This document shows positions 1-11,066 of a DNA stretch of 64,000 nt, in pieces. Under the pieces are notes generated by a model. The model ran no database searches. It saw nothing but the letters and a program-made list of their open reading frames with translations, and was not told where the DNA came from. How positions within the stretch are numbered: the stretch's first letter is position 1; each line of letters begins with the position of its first letter. Both the position numbers and the translations under genes were made by a program. Source of the DNA: Panorpa germanica (lineage: Eukaryota; Arthropoda; Insecta; Mecoptera; Panorpidae); contig OY783205.1 in assembly GCA_963678705.1 (NCBI GenBank), positions 16,926,001 through 16,990,000 of the forward strand. Reading direction: 5' to 3'.

Positions 1-361
1 ATATTTAGTACGAGTAAATTAAATTGTTATGGAAGGGGGCAGTATTTGCTGAGAGTAAAAATTGTGGTAGAAAGTTAAAATTTTGTATATAGGACCTTGG
101 TAGCTTATTTACGAACCGAAAAAAAAAATTCCAAATTTTGAAAAAAAGTTGTTCAAATAACGCATAAATTGAAAATATTTTTTATTTTGATAAAAAAATA
201 TATTTTTTTAGTCAATTTATATGTGTCAATGTATATGTGTGCGAGTTTAATATTTCAATTTAAAAAAAAAAAATTAAATATAAAATGTAATTACGAATTA
301 TTTTATTGGATTCAAATCATACACGCCAAAAAGACGTTGCTTTGACGGGGGTAAACTCTGG
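1..361 (+). mobile_element. 3' part of a non-autonomous Helitron (family E)
   Basis: This is the right-hand part of an ~0.8-kb repeat found at least six times in the window. It ends in a short hairpin-like run (GACGTTGCTTTGAC), then GGGGGTAAACT and CTGG, which fits the Helitron 3' rule CTRR and is followed by T. Other copies have the better hairpin GTCGCTTGCGAC. There is no coding capacity. The left end is cut by the window edge. A few bases after it, reading the other strand, an oppositely oriented family end (CTAG, around 411-416) is visible, so two copies meet here. Confidence 0.7.
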
Positions 362-454
362 TAAGATTATAAGATCATAAATATATACCTGGTCCATTAT
401 AAATAAGACTAGAGTTTATCCCCAAACAAAGTCCCCCCCTTAAGTGTTTAAAAA

Positions 455-1850
455 ATTTGCTTGAACAAATGTTTTGAAATTCAAAAATATAGAGACCCTA
501 AATAAAGTTGATCCTGTCAAAAAATTAGACCTGGGCGGTGTTGCCGATTTTGGCTCTTCTATTTAACAGAGAAATAAATACCAAGACTATTATTAATTAG
601 TATTAGTATAGTTAGGGTCGGAACAAGAGAAAAAAAAAACATTGAAAATTAACAAAATGGCGTGCTTTTGAAATTGGAATTATATACCCGGTGTTTTTTA
701 CCAGTTGCTTAACGAAAAAGATACCAAATTATTGAAATAAAGAAATGATTCTAGTTCCAATGATAGCTATTGATGTTGTGAATAACATATTAAAATTTAC
801 AACAAGAACACCATTCCGAAAAAAGTAGATTTGAAATAAATAAAATCAAAGTTTTAAATATGCTATGGCAATATTCTTAAAAAAAATTAAAATCACATTC
901 TTAACAGACAATACTTTCGAAATATCAAAAATTAAAAAAATCGATTTTTTGGAAAATTCTAGTCCCCTCTTAAATATGTCTAACATGTAGGATGCGAAGT
1001 TGCGAGATTTTGTAAGCAAAGGATCAAGATGTATGATGGCATGTGGATATTAAATAAAAGAAAGCATGTTGAATAAGATAAACTGGACACGTACCTGATT
1101 GTCTAGATTGTAGACTCGGATGGCCGCAAGCTAGTCTTCAGTGTAACGTTTCTTCTTCGATAGTACAGCGGTATTGTGATATATATAATGTCGAATAACT
1201 GGTTTCACAATTATTATTTTTAGGTAGTTGAATTAGGTAAAGAAAGTATTTATGCATGGTACGATCTCACTTGAGTGTAGAAAATAATGAACCAGCTTAA
1301 GCCATAAACACGTTTAGGTAAAGGAGAATCTGAATACCTTAGGGTGGGGGTAATAGGGCGGATATAACAGGTACATCTATCATTTCCAATAAGAAATATC
1401 AAAACAATTGTACTATGCTTTTGAACCATAGATGGTGCTAATATTGGTTTGCGTCCAATTGTAATGGGTTTGCAATACGCTTATTCAAATGTGTTAGCAA
1501 AAGGCTGGAAAACTTCTTATCTTTGGTCAGATCTGTTAAAAGTTATTTAAATATGTCCATTAACTTTCATATTTTTTTGAAATACCGAAATTTCGACGAA
1601 ATTTCTGTTTTACCGCATAATTATTAGTCAAAGTTATGACGTCACTTATTTACTATTGAAGGTTGTGATCCAATGAGCCAGAATTACAGAATTGACGAAC
1701 CATTTTATGTGCGCATTCCAGAAAATTACAAATATTATTTATTGCGTTGCCGTGCCGGACAGTTTTTAATTAGAAAAAATTGATATAAGAATAGAAGTTT
1801 CAGAATTTTATTTAGACAATTACAAAAATTATTATACAAAATCTAAACTA
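455..1850 (-). mobile_element. BEL/Pao-associated leader/LTR fossil, copy 1
   Basis: This non-coding block recurs five times (here; 17,700-19,190; 34,560-36,000; 45,660-46,850; 53,230-54,690). In four of the five copies a BEL/Pao-like Gag fragment lies on the minus strand immediately to the left, so the block is read as the upstream LTR/leader part of that element. Here only the leader-like part is present. It is an old fossil. Its LTR limits could not be fixed. Confidence 0.45.
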
Positions 1851-2229
1851 AACATATATTATGCTTTTATACATAATCCTTTTGCCTTGTAGCTTCATAG
1901 TAACATTCTGTGGATGTACAAATAAATTTAAAAAAAAAAATACGATCTGTACAAAATGTGAATACGTAATAATAGTTTCCAAGACGTACAAGAACAAGGG
2001 GACTAAGCAAAAATAGGAATATATTACCAGTATCAAAATTGACAAATTAAACATCATACTTATTCATTTGCCGAGAAATCAAAAATTTTAAAATCTAAAG
2101 AAAAATTTAATATAATTTTGAAATTATTCATCAACGCCGATTTAAACAATCAAAATTCTCCTAGATTAGAACAATACTTCTGCTACTCGAAAAAAAAGTA
2201 AAAAAAAAAAATTTAAGGAAAAGAATTCT

Positions 2230-3447
2230 AATTGTTGGTAAATTATAACGGTCAATGGGATTTTTGTTGTTGTTTATTGGTAGACAAATATTTAATGTCA
2301 GGATCATATTTTTCTACTTATAATAAAACACATGCTGCACTGGATTCTTCAGTCGTTTTATTTCTAAATTTGTTTTTTGTACAATTCAATTCAGAAAAAT
2401 CTGATTCACACGCATATGTGGAAGAAAAAGATGATAGAATAAGAACTAAATATTGCAGGAATGGCATTCCTTGTTTATGATAATTCTTCTTTCACATTCT
2501 GATAGTCAGTAGTCGACTGTTTTCAATAGTTTCCAGTTCATTTCTCAAATCGACAAACTTTTGTTTCCATATGGAATTGTATTGAAATCAATCTATTGCA
2601 TATCAACATCTAAATTGAGCCACTCAAAAATCTTTATATTAAGTTTATCTTTCGATATCGTGTCTGGGAACATAATGAATTTTGATGTTTCTGCCAATTT
2701 TTGAATTCTTAAATCTTAAAGTAAATTCGTTCATTTGAGGCTAAATAATTTTAGAATTTTTTTTTTGTTGATTTAGTCAATTTTTTTTTTTTTTGGAAAT
2801 CTAAAAAATATTGGAAATTTTGGAAAATATTTATATATGTTTGAAATAATGTACCGATTAAAAATTTCTAATTTAGTTTCGAAAGCTTATTAACAACAAA
2901 TATTATAATAATTGTCTTATTACCACATTGCAGTTTCATTTTTAATTCATTTAAGTGCGAGCACACGTCGATAAAGAACATGAGTTTTGAAATCCATTCA
3001 ATGTCCATTAATTGGTTATATTATATTTCAATTAATTTCTCGTTTATTAAAAAAAGTCTAATTATATCTAAACAATCAACGAATCTTTGAAGAACTTTTC
3101 CATAAATTTTAATAAATATGTTGACTGAGTATTTCTAAGTTTAATTTCTCGAACAATTAATTCATTTTGTTCTTATTTTCTTTTTTCAGAGAGTGATTTA
3201 GGATTTGTGCTATAATGCCGTTTCACTGTCTTGGAACATAAAACACACACTGCTTTGTTGCCTGTGTGAATCATGCCATCATGCCTTTGGGTTCATTTCT
3301 CAACAGCACACGCAACTTCATCCAAAACATGATTTAATTTTAAAATCAATCTATATTGAATCCAATTTAATAATAAATCGTTCATGTACCAGCAAAATTT
3401 TCGTACGTGTTATCTCTGGCACGCGTACCATAAGTTCGCCACCACTG
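2230..3447 (-). mobile_element. hAT transposon relic (ZBED/SCAND3-like transposase), copy 1
   Basis: Reading leftward on the minus strand there is a terminal inverted repeat starting CAGTGGTGGCGAAC (ending at 3,447), then heavily decayed transposase sequence. The segment around 2,840-3,080 encodes a relative of the LNELxxKLQG region seen in the copies at 19.8 and 60.8 kb. The left end (2,230-2,480) corresponds to the C-terminal hAT dimerisation domain, best preserved at 36,499-36,696 (STYACESAFSEL). Many stops and frameshifts make it inactive. The opposite terminal repeat was not found, so the left limit is approximate. Confidence 0.7.
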
Positions 3448-4430
3448 TAATAAACAATGGATTTTTATTTTTTACTCTATGTATTACTCGAGACAGCTGC
3501 AAGTAGTATGAGATGTTAAGTATTTACTATTATGAATTTTTTTTTAAACTTTGTGGTATAACAGACGTGGAAATTCATAGAACGACATAGACGTCATAAG
3601 ATTATATTTCTTTTATTCCTTTAACGGTGAAAGGGGCAAAATGACTATTTGAATTGTAAACATCGTTTTTAATATTTCGACTAATAATTACACAATAATA
3701 AACACTTGCGGTCCACATAGGTAGTTCGATATTTAATATTGACTTTTTGTATACATAGTACAGTTTGATACAAATGAACGCATGGTTCATCAGCTCGTTG
3801 AAGTCTTAGCGCATCCGCACACGGGTCGACTGATTTGCAACGCGAGTACTAAACCGGTTGAGAATGTGTTGGTACCTTGACTGTGTATATACCTGTGATC
3901 TATAAGTTTTCAATAGGGTGTAATCACCTTAGCGCTCTTTATCATAAGAGAAAGTTTATATTATATTATTTATTAATACACCACTGAGCTGTAGAAGTAT
4001 GTCTTTCATACGTTTGTATTCAAAATATGTTAAATACGTCTGTAGATAAAAGCGTGTCTGTAAATTAATTTAGCTCTTTATAATCAATCATTCCTTTAAC
4101 TAGTTCAATATAGGGAGAGACTTATCTATAATCAGTTTTCAGCGAAGGAAACTTGAACACTGAAAGTTGTTTTAATCGCAGAGTAAAAACCAAATCGTAT
4201 AAGGTTACTTGTTTCTAACTAATGAAGTAATTTCGCGATGAAAATCAGTTTGTTTGTAATCCCTTGCTTATTCCTTTACCTATTCCACGTTATCTGTCAG
4301 CAACGCTAAATAATTGAGGAACTAAAACAGGCTTTTTGGATATTAGAGCAATACACTTAAGTTAATTATTATTGTTAAAGATTTGTTATTTTTACTTAAT
4401 TTTGTTGGTATATTTAAATAAAGTTTGTTT
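3448..4430. other. Non-coding, repeated segment without a recognised gene
   Basis: This ~1-kb stretch follows the hAT 5' end. Parts of it recur at 20,632-20,880, 37,638-38,470 and 61,556-62,050, always in the same order next to a hAT relic. It contains a block with TTCCTTTAACGGTGAAAGGG and a later block with CGACTGATTTGCAACGCGAGT. No open frame of note and no terminal repeats are visible. It is either flanking DNA carried along in the duplications or an unrecognised element. Confidence 0.5.
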
Positions 4431-4447
4431 TGATTGCTGTTTTTATA

Positions 4448-4654
4448 ATGGTAAAAAAAGCAATGAAACTACCTTATGAATCTAGTTATGCCAATAGACT
4501 AGAAGAACCTGTAAAATCAATAAATATTTTCAATGATTTAGTTTATACTTGTTATAAAATCCCAATAGGAGTAGGAGGGTCGCGGGAGTCTGTGCAGAAA
4601 GTTCAGGTTGTGACACTGCCTGAAGCCACTAACGGTGCAGATCTCTGGTGCTAG
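4448..4654 (+). CDS. Short unknown ORF, duplicated
   Basis: An ATG-initiated ORF of 68 residues starts MVKKAMKLPYESSYANRLEE and ends at TAG. Its paralogue at 38,478 keeps the first ~45 residues with mostly conservative changes, then meets a stop. I do not recognise the product. There is no signal peptide, membrane segment or metal-binding motif. It lies directly upstream of a LINE tail in both copies and could be a fragment of a transposon ORF or a chance frame preserved by recent duplication. Confidence 0.25.
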   Translation: MVKKAMKLPYESSYANRLEEPVKSINIFNDLVYTCYKIPIGVGGSRESVQKVQVVTLPEATNGADLWC

Positions 4655-4659
4655 CATAA

Positions 4660-5085
4660 AAGTAGTTGATCAAGGAGGAGCTAAAAAGGGACAAGATAAG
4701 AATTAAAGGAGGTGGAAGAGCAATAAAATATGAGAAGAAAATGAGCAGTGCTGCAAGCAAAATTTTAAAGAAAATAAGGTAGGAAAGTATAAAGAATATG
4801 GGGGAGGAGGTCCAAAAAAGAAAAAGGAGTATTTTAAAAGGAATGGAATGGCGATCGAAGAGGCAGAGAGGAGATAAGGAGGCGCAAGTGTGGAAAAGGA
4901 GCTAAGGAGAAAGGATAGGGAGATACAACAACAGGAGAGAATGGGAAAAATCGAAAAAAGCAACTACAATACAAGACATAAAAGGATTTGGGAAAATAAT
5001 GTACCTCAGTACCTTATAGAAAAAGATATAAAACACATAAGAAGGACAGCACGGTTTAGATTGGGAGTATATAAAAAAAAGTACG
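4660..5085 (+). mobile_element. LINE ORF2 C-terminal relic (R1/Jockey group), left copy
   Basis: The plus strand encodes the lysine/glutamate-rich C-terminal tail of a non-LTR retrotransposon ORF2, including RMGKIEKSNYN, IKHIRRTARFRLG and flanking charged helices. The homologous right copy (38,690-39,300) continues into the characteristic CCHC motif. Here the sequence stops before that motif, and stops and frameshifts occur upstream. It is a 5'-truncated, dead copy carried within the S1 duplication. Confidence 0.7.
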
Positions 5086-5291
5086 TTTAGAAATTACTCA
5101 TATTGAAATTAACTTATTAAGAATTTAGTTATCATGCACTTCTTATTTATTAATTAATATTTATACATATTGAAATATTTTCAATGCATTTAATTTTTGT
5201 AAATAATAAATAACTGATTTAAAAATTAATTCTTTATATCATGGTGTAACCATCGCACGCCACTGGACTATCAGCTACATTATACATTAAA

Positions 5292-6885
5292 CTAGCTTTT
5301 ACCCCCGTCGCAAGCGACGTTTGTTTTTTGTGAGTGGCTTGAATTTCAAGTCAAAATTTAATTCCATTTTTAAATTGAAATAATAAATAAACTCGTCCTA
5401 TATTGATTTACCATTTAATAACAATTAATTTTTCATACAAACTGACTAAGAAAATACATTTTTTAAATCAAAATAAAAAATATTTTCAATTTATGCGTTA
5501 TTTGACCAGATTTTTTTAAAAGTTTGAATTTTTTCTTTCGATTAGTAAATAAGTTATCAAGGTTAGCCTATATACAAAATTTTAACTTTCTAGCACAATT
5601 TTTACTCTCGGCAAATACTGCCCCTGTGCCCCCCAATAAAATTTTGAAATTTTGAATTTTTTTTTATTAATAATATACTTAATTATTCTAGAATCCAGAA
5701 TATGAACTTTCTCCAAAGTTCCCTACCGGGCCCCCGAATTTCTATAACCCCCCCTTTTTCAATTTTTGAATTTCTAATTTTTGAGAAATGTCAGCATTGA
5801 ATACCTTAAAACACATGCAAAATTTCAACTTTCTATCTTTTACGAATTAAAAGTAATATAGCAAAAAAGGGATCACTATTTTTCCAGTTTTTCCAATATT
5901 ACGGGTTTCCAGGAAATTCAGGGGAAAATCCGGGGACGCCAAAAGTCTTAGAATTTTTTTCTCTACGAAATAGGAAATTTTTATAAACTTCCCTGGAAGC
6001 GTTTTCGAGATGCTATACAAAATTCGAACCAAACATATAAACACATAAACATATAAGAATATAAATATACACCTGGGACATTATAATATACTTGAGTTGA
6101 CCCCCGTCGCAATGCGACGTCTATTTGCGTGTATCATTTGAATCCAATAAAATAATTCGTAATTAAATTTCATATTTAACTGTTCTATTTTTAAATTGAA
6201 ATAATAAGTAAACTCGCATATATACATTCACACATATAAATTGACTAAAAAATATATTTTTTTTATCAAAATAAAAAATATTTTTAATTTATGCGTTATT
6301 TGACCAACTTTTTTTCAAAATTTGGAATTTTTTTTTTCGATTCGTAAATAAGTTACCAAGGGTAGCCTATATACAAAATTTCAACTTTCTAGCACAATTT
6401 TTACTCTCGGAAAATACTGCCCCCGTGCCCCCAAATAATATTTTGAAATTTTGAATTTTTTTTTATTAATAATATACTTAATTATTCTAGAATTCAGAAT
6501 ATGAACTTTCTCCAAAGTTTCCTACCGGGCCCCCGAATTTCTTTAAGCCCCCCTTTTTCAATTTTTGAATTTCTAATTTTTGAGAAATATCAGCCTTAAA
6601 TAGCTTAATACACATGCAAAATTTCAACTTTCTATCTTTTACGACTTAAGAGTAATACAGCAAAAAAGGGATCACTTTTTTTCCAGTTTGTCCAAAATTA
6701 CGGGTTTCCAGGAAATTCAGGGAAAAATTCGGGGACGCCAAAAGTCTTAGAATTTTTTTCTCTACGAAATAGGAAATTTTTAAAAACTTCCCTGGAGCCG
6801 TTTTCGCGCTGCCATACAAAATTCAGTACCAAACATATAAGAATATAAACATATAAACAAACAGTTGGAACATTATAATATAGGA
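5292..6885 (-). mobile_element. Head-to-tail dimer of non-autonomous Helitron family E
   Basis: Two ~0.8-kb units lie in tandem on the minus strand. The right unit starts at 6,885 with TCCTATATTATAATG and ends near 6,092 with ...GGGGTCAACTCAAG. The left unit begins immediately with TATATTATAATG and ends at 5,292 with hairpin CGTCGCTTGCGACG, GGGGGTAAAAG and CTAG. The outer flanks are A (5') and T (3'), as expected for Helitron insertion. The internal sequence is the same in both units, with no coding potential. The junction lacks the first three bases of the 5' end and has CAAG in place of CTAG. Confidence 0.75.
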
Positions 6886-6899
6886 TTGTAAACATCCAA

Positions 6900-7470
6900 A
6901 GTCGTTGAGTCCATGAGTGGACTAAAGATTAAGCCAGAAGAAAGTTTATAGTTAAACAAATTAGGTTGTAATAAAACAAATATCATTAAGGATGAGTAAA
7001 AGTGATATTTGGTTTAAATAAATATTTGTCTTTTGGAGATCGAGGGTTAAGCTCTATTTGTAATAAAACAAATATAAGATAATAAAGCCACTGAAAAGAC
7101 AGAAGTGGAAGAAGGCGTATTACAAAAGAGTATAAAATCACAAGAACCCGATGGAAAAGGGAACATTCAAATTTACAAACTCCATAATATTACTTTTAAG
7201 AACGATATTTATAACTGAAAGTAGATTATAAATTTTTAACACTTTAACCTTCTGAGGGGATGGGGGGCGAATAATTTCACGATTGTTTTATAATTCTCTT
7301 TTTTTATGTAAAGTTGAGATTTCTATTTTTTTGTATAAATTATATTATAGTGTTTGGAACATGTGTGTTTTGTTTATTTTAACATGTAAGTAATATACCC
7401 TAATTTTCCCATATCCAATGTGTATCGCGTAGTGTCGGATTCCGGCATTGTTTTAACCATATTTTTATTA
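6900..7470. other. Intergenic, no gene recognised
   Basis: An AT-rich stretch between two Helitron relics. I see no ORF above background, no terminal repeats and no match to the other repeats of the window. Confidence 0.5.
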
Positions 7471-7474
7471 ATGA

Positions 7475-9225
7475 CTAGCAAACCCGGCGAACCCTGTTTC
7501 GCCATCAGATGGCTTCGTTTTATGTAACATTTCGTTTGGTGATTAAAAGATGAAGAAAAACTTTTTTTTTGTTTTATATTTGAAAAAGAAAAATTTTATT
7601 TCATTTCACAACAGTAATGAATTCATTTCGATTAGTGTTATTTAGTTGAACTTCTCTATGTAAATAAAAGTGAATCCAAAGTAAATACTGAATCGAAGCG
7701 TTATACGTGTCCGCAAATTATCCGTTTCATTGAAGTGCTCTTTGGTAAACCACATTTTTTGTTTTTTGGTCTGACGTTAACACAAACAAAGCGGATGGTT
7801 TCCCAACTCGTGAACACGCAACGTATAACTGCCTATGTGAAAAACAATTATTTTCTAAATTTATCTCGCAAACAATAAGCGATTGGCCTTGCGACTTGTT
7901 AATTGTCATTGCGAACGCAAGGCGAACTGGAAATTGCAATCGTTTGAAGTCAAACGGAAGATCAGTCGGAATCATTGGTATTCGAGGAATACATACATTT
8001 TCACCTGCGTACTTTCCGTTAATAATGGTTGCCTCAATCAAATTCGGCATAAGTGTTTTTATCGAAAGTCGAGTACCGTTGCAAAGTCGCGGTGGATTCA
8101 AATTACGCAATATCATAATAACTGTACCAACTTTGAGTTGCAAGTTATGTGGTGGAAATCCTGGTAACTCCAGAGAGTTCAAAAACTCCGTTGGATAATT
8201 TAATACATCATCGGGATTTGTTATGGAATCAACGGATTTGTATGTCACCAAATCGCCAGCAATTTTTGATTGAATGGTGAAATTCAGTGCGTGTACATCA
8301 TTATTCTTTGCGGCAAGAATTGCTCGTTGACTTAACCAAGCATAATTCTGATAATTCTCACTAATGTTTGGGAAAACATTTTCAATAAGAGCTAATTGAG
8401 AGTCTACAAATCGGCAAAAGTCGTTTGTAAGAGTAATTAATCCAGATGTCGCATCAACTGGGACTTTTCCATTTCCAACAGCTAACAATTGTTTGGAAAA
8501 TTGTGCAGCACTTTGATCGTTTTGAAGTTGAACTCTCATATTAGTGGTTAGCGATAATGTTTTTACGTTATTCCATAAAGGTGATGCCTTCAGGCAAGCA
8601 TTCAATTCATCTGCAGGCGTTCCACGGGGAATTACTGGCAACGTCTGCCTGAAATCGACTGCCAACAATATCATCAAGCCGCCAAAGATGTTGTTATTTC
8701 GCCGAAGATCCTTCAGTGTGAAGTTAAGTGCTTCAAGTGATTTCTTATGTACATCAGCGTCGCTGCGAATGGATCTGCTTCACACATTGCAAAGAAGCTA
8801 GTCAATGTTGTCGATGGTGGTCTCTCAGCTCGTTGTGCCGCATTAGCCTCAGTGAAGTAAACTCTTTGGCCATTTTCCAAATGCACTGCTAAATGTACAA
8901 CTGTGGGATATCTTTCATGAATTTGAAATGACAATAATCGCCACAGTGCTTCATTAGTACTGACGTATCTGCCCATTTGGAAGTTGCTGATTTCGTCATT
9001 CGCATTTTCCGACGCAATACCAAACACAGCCATGTCGCTGCCTTTTGTGACGTACTTGCACAAATATTTGATTGATTTGGCCGAATGACAACTCTCAACG
9101 TTTGCATGTGTTTTGAAAATTCGTGATAGCAGCGGGCAATATGGTACAATGAATTCATTTCCGATCTCAATCTCTTGATTTTTAACTTTAACTTTGATAG
9201 TTTGACCATTATCTTCTTTTGAACC
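7475..9225 (-). mobile_element. Helitron relic, 5'-truncated and internally deleted (copy 1)
   Basis: The 3' terminus is complete: hairpin GGCGAAACAGGGTTCGCC, short spacer and CTAG at 7,475-7,478, flanked by T on the minus strand. Upstream are the Pif1-type helicase C-terminal two thirds (7,727-8,756) and a piece of the Rep domain (about 8,757-9,225) containing the two-tyrosine motif YLCKYVTKG. The HUH motif, N-terminus and 5' end are absent. About 1.0 kb between Rep and helicase motif II is deleted compared with the intact copy at 57,130-60,449. The right edge is fused to a LINE ORF1 fragment. Confidence 0.85.
7727..8677 (-). pseudogene. Helitron Pif1-like helicase fragment
   Basis: A 316-codon open frame carries helicase motifs III to VI: FRQTLPVIPRG, ERAILAAKN-like SQRAILAAKN, IMILRNLNPPRLCNGTRL, RLAFAMTINKSQGQS and QLYVACSRVGKPSAL. 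The Walker A (GGTGKT) and Walker B (DEC) motifs are missing because of the internal deletion just upstream, so no ATPase can be made. The family role is DNA unwinding during rolling-circle transposition. It is clearly different in sequence from the helicases at 25,983 and 57,130, so it represents a separate Helitron lineage. Confidence 0.85.
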
Positions 9226-9345
9226 AAGTTCAAGCAACGAGTTCTTTATTTCTTCAGTGTCAGTAGATGGATGCATGTTTTTCAATACCACTTTAAAGTT
9301 TCGTTCTTGATTTGGTTTATACTCGTATGTATAGAACTCTGTTTT
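8713..9345 (-). pseudogene. Chimeric ORF: LINE ORF1 PRE_C2HC piece joined in frame to Helitron Rep piece
   Basis: Reading leftward from about 9,345, one uninterrupted frame first encodes a Jockey-type ORF1 segment (EFYTYEYKPNQERNFK, VVLKNMHPSTDTEEIKNSL) and then, after about 9,225, switches to Helitron Rep (TIKVKVKNQEIEIGNEFIVPY, the tyrosine motif YLCKYVTKG, HLENGQRVYFTEANAA). It has no convincing ATG at its start. The frame ends shortly after the Rep-helicase deletion junction at about 8,757. Each half is a fragment of a different transposon, so a function is unlikely, but the fusion frame is intact. Confidence 0.7.
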
Positions 9346-9870
9346 CCTCTGTTATAATTGTTCGGTGTTTGTTTTATAAGTGTCCGCTGTTTTTGGTTGG
9401 ATTTTTACTTGTTCATTGCGTAGAACCCTAATTTAATAATTACCATTTGTCTTCTCGGTAAGTAATTTAATTAGAGACTGGATGCTGCTGACTTTGTCAA
9501 CAAAGATGGGTGGTGGTTTGGTCGTTTTCTTTCTGATCTCAACATTTTATTCTTGTTGTTCACCTCGATCAAGGCATGCGAAGCTATTTGACGTAGGCAC
9601 TGGTGGTTTGCCTAACCAGTATTCATCCAGTTTTGTGTGCTTTTGTTTTCTTTCTAAGTCCGTGCTGTTAGCTGGTTTTATCTTTATGGTGATGGTTTCT
9701 TATTTGTTTTCATTTTCCTTGACACTTACTTTCGTAAGTGATAAGAAATCATTAAATAAATTGCAACGGCGTCTATCCGTTAGATCGCCGCGGTCTAGCA
9801 TTGTCTGCATTTGTACACCTTGGTTGGGTTACACATTTTATGGTGATTTTTTTTTATGTACTCCATAGTC
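9225..9870 (-). mobile_element. Jockey-clade LINE ORF1 fragment (PRE_C2HC region)
   Basis: Minus-strand translation gives the pieces KPPPIFVDKVSSIQSLIKLL, VKIQPKTADTYKTNTEQL and VVLKNMHPSTDTEEIK. These are typical of the PRE_C2HC domain of Jockey-type nucleic-acid-binding ORF1 proteins. Upstream, decayed frames carry LDEYWLGKPPVP. The zinc knuckles that should follow are cut off at the junction with the Helitron. The fragment contains stops and frameshifts. Confidence 0.75.
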
Positions 9871-9879
9871 TCAATTATG

Positions 9880-10480
9880 GCATGCGCCATATTAATGACG
9901 TATGGAATAAAATATGAAGTAAATGAAAAATTGTTTGTACCATTTGTTTTAATTCATTCAACAATACAAAACCTATTTTGGGTATTGTAAAACTGATAAC
10001 TATCAACAACAACAATTTATGAAATATGGTTCTTGTTAAAAAATAGTATGCATAATTTTTTTTTATTGCTACTTTTCCTGGAGTATTATACCATTTTGGA
10101 ATCCTGAAGAGTTGCGCCAATTTTAAAAAAAACTTGACATAGTAGTGTTCTTACTTTTCTTTTAGACCACGATGAGTTAAAGTTGACTGAAAGTAAAAAT
10201 CTTTAATAATTTTAGGCAAAAAAATAACTTCGAATAAACTTTGTGTAAAAACTACTAGCATTCTGTGCTATTTAGGTTGCCGATACAAAAAAAAATCAGA
10301 AATATTTAAAAAATTGTGGTCATGAAAGTTAAAAACATCTTAAGGTGTTTCAATTTTCGAAAATATTTTAATTTTTTTTCTAATTCCTAAATAAAATGAG
10401 ATAAATGTTTTTTTTTTCTTTTTTTCTTGTGTAGTCATGAGCAGAACCTCCCTCTGGTGCCCGCTTATCGTTGAATACTG
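9880..10480. other. Intergenic, no gene recognised
   Basis: AT-rich sequence with no supported ORF. The segment ends in CTGGGACACCCTGTATA just before the TA microsatellite, a motif common at the ends of insect repeats. Confidence 0.45.
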
Positions 10481-10488
10481 GGACACCC

Positions 10489-10490
10489 TG

Positions 10491-10582
<92 letters not shown>
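10489..10582. repeat. (TA)n microsatellite
   Basis: About 90 bp of nearly pure TA dinucleotides with one TG interruption near 10,517. The overlapping plus-strand frame of tyrosine/isoleucine repeats is an artefact of this tract. Confidence 0.95.
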
Positions 10583-10583
<1 letters not shown>

Positions 10584-10589
10584 GAGTAT

Positions 10590-11066
10590 TGTTACAATTT
10601 TACTGTGCGCGGAGACGGCTATTACAGACTAACTTTCGCGGACTGACTTTTGTTACTGCTTCTTACTTACGGACTGACTGATCCTTTTATACCCTGGCGT
10701 GACGAAGAAGCATATCGCTTCTCTTGACATCTTTGACTTTCAAGAGTAATTCTATATGCAATTGTGTAGTATGCTGTTTGATCTTCTGACTATTTCTATG
10801 ACGTTCCACTTAACATGCGTAGTATTTGGTTCTAGAAAGATCACACATAAACAATAACAAATCTACGCGGTATCTATTTGTTTATGCACTCTTTATTGTG
10901 TGATATTCCAGAACTGCGCGTAACAAGTTATGCAGCGTAAACATCCGTTAGTTTATTTCATGTCACCGAGATATTAATACAGGGAAGTACAACCCTTTAT
11001 GCTAATTCCGGTTATTATTTCATAATTATAATTTTTGTATCTTCAGACGCCCGCAAATTCGTAACA
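10590..11066. mobile_element. Solo LTR of an LTR retrotransposon (fossil)
   Basis: A 477-bp block starts TGTTAC and ends GTAACA, the inverted short ends of a long terminal repeat, and lies between AT-rich flanks. No internal retroelement sequence is adjacent, so it is read as a solo LTR left by LTR-LTR recombination. The 3' 140 bp recur at 39,327-39,467 at the same place relative to the duplicated block. Superfamily is not determinable from the LTR alone. Confidence 0.6.

Larger units (their letters stand above)
455..5085. repeat. Segmental duplication S1, left copy (partner 34,560-39,072)
   Basis: About 4.6 kb aligns in direct orientation with 34,560-39,072: BEL/Pao-derived leader, hAT relic, short unknown ORF and LINE tail occur in the same order and strand. 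Differences are small indels and substitutions of a few percent by eye. The right copy continues ~230 bp further into the LINE before meeting a truncated LTR, whereas the left copy stops inside the LINE at about 5,085. S1 may be part of one larger duplication together with S2 and S3. Confidence 0.85.

Noticed and set aside
9482-9868. 128-codon plus-strand ORF with hydrophobic segments
   Set aside because: The opposite strand encodes recognisable Jockey ORF1 sequence, so this is a shadow.
9875-10120. 81-codon minus-strand ORF
   Set aside because: There is no recognisable family, the composition is AT-driven, it has no paralogue in the window and no splice or promoter support.
10437-10646. 69-codon ORF of alternating tyrosine and isoleucine
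   Set aside because: It is the translation of the (TA)n microsatellite.
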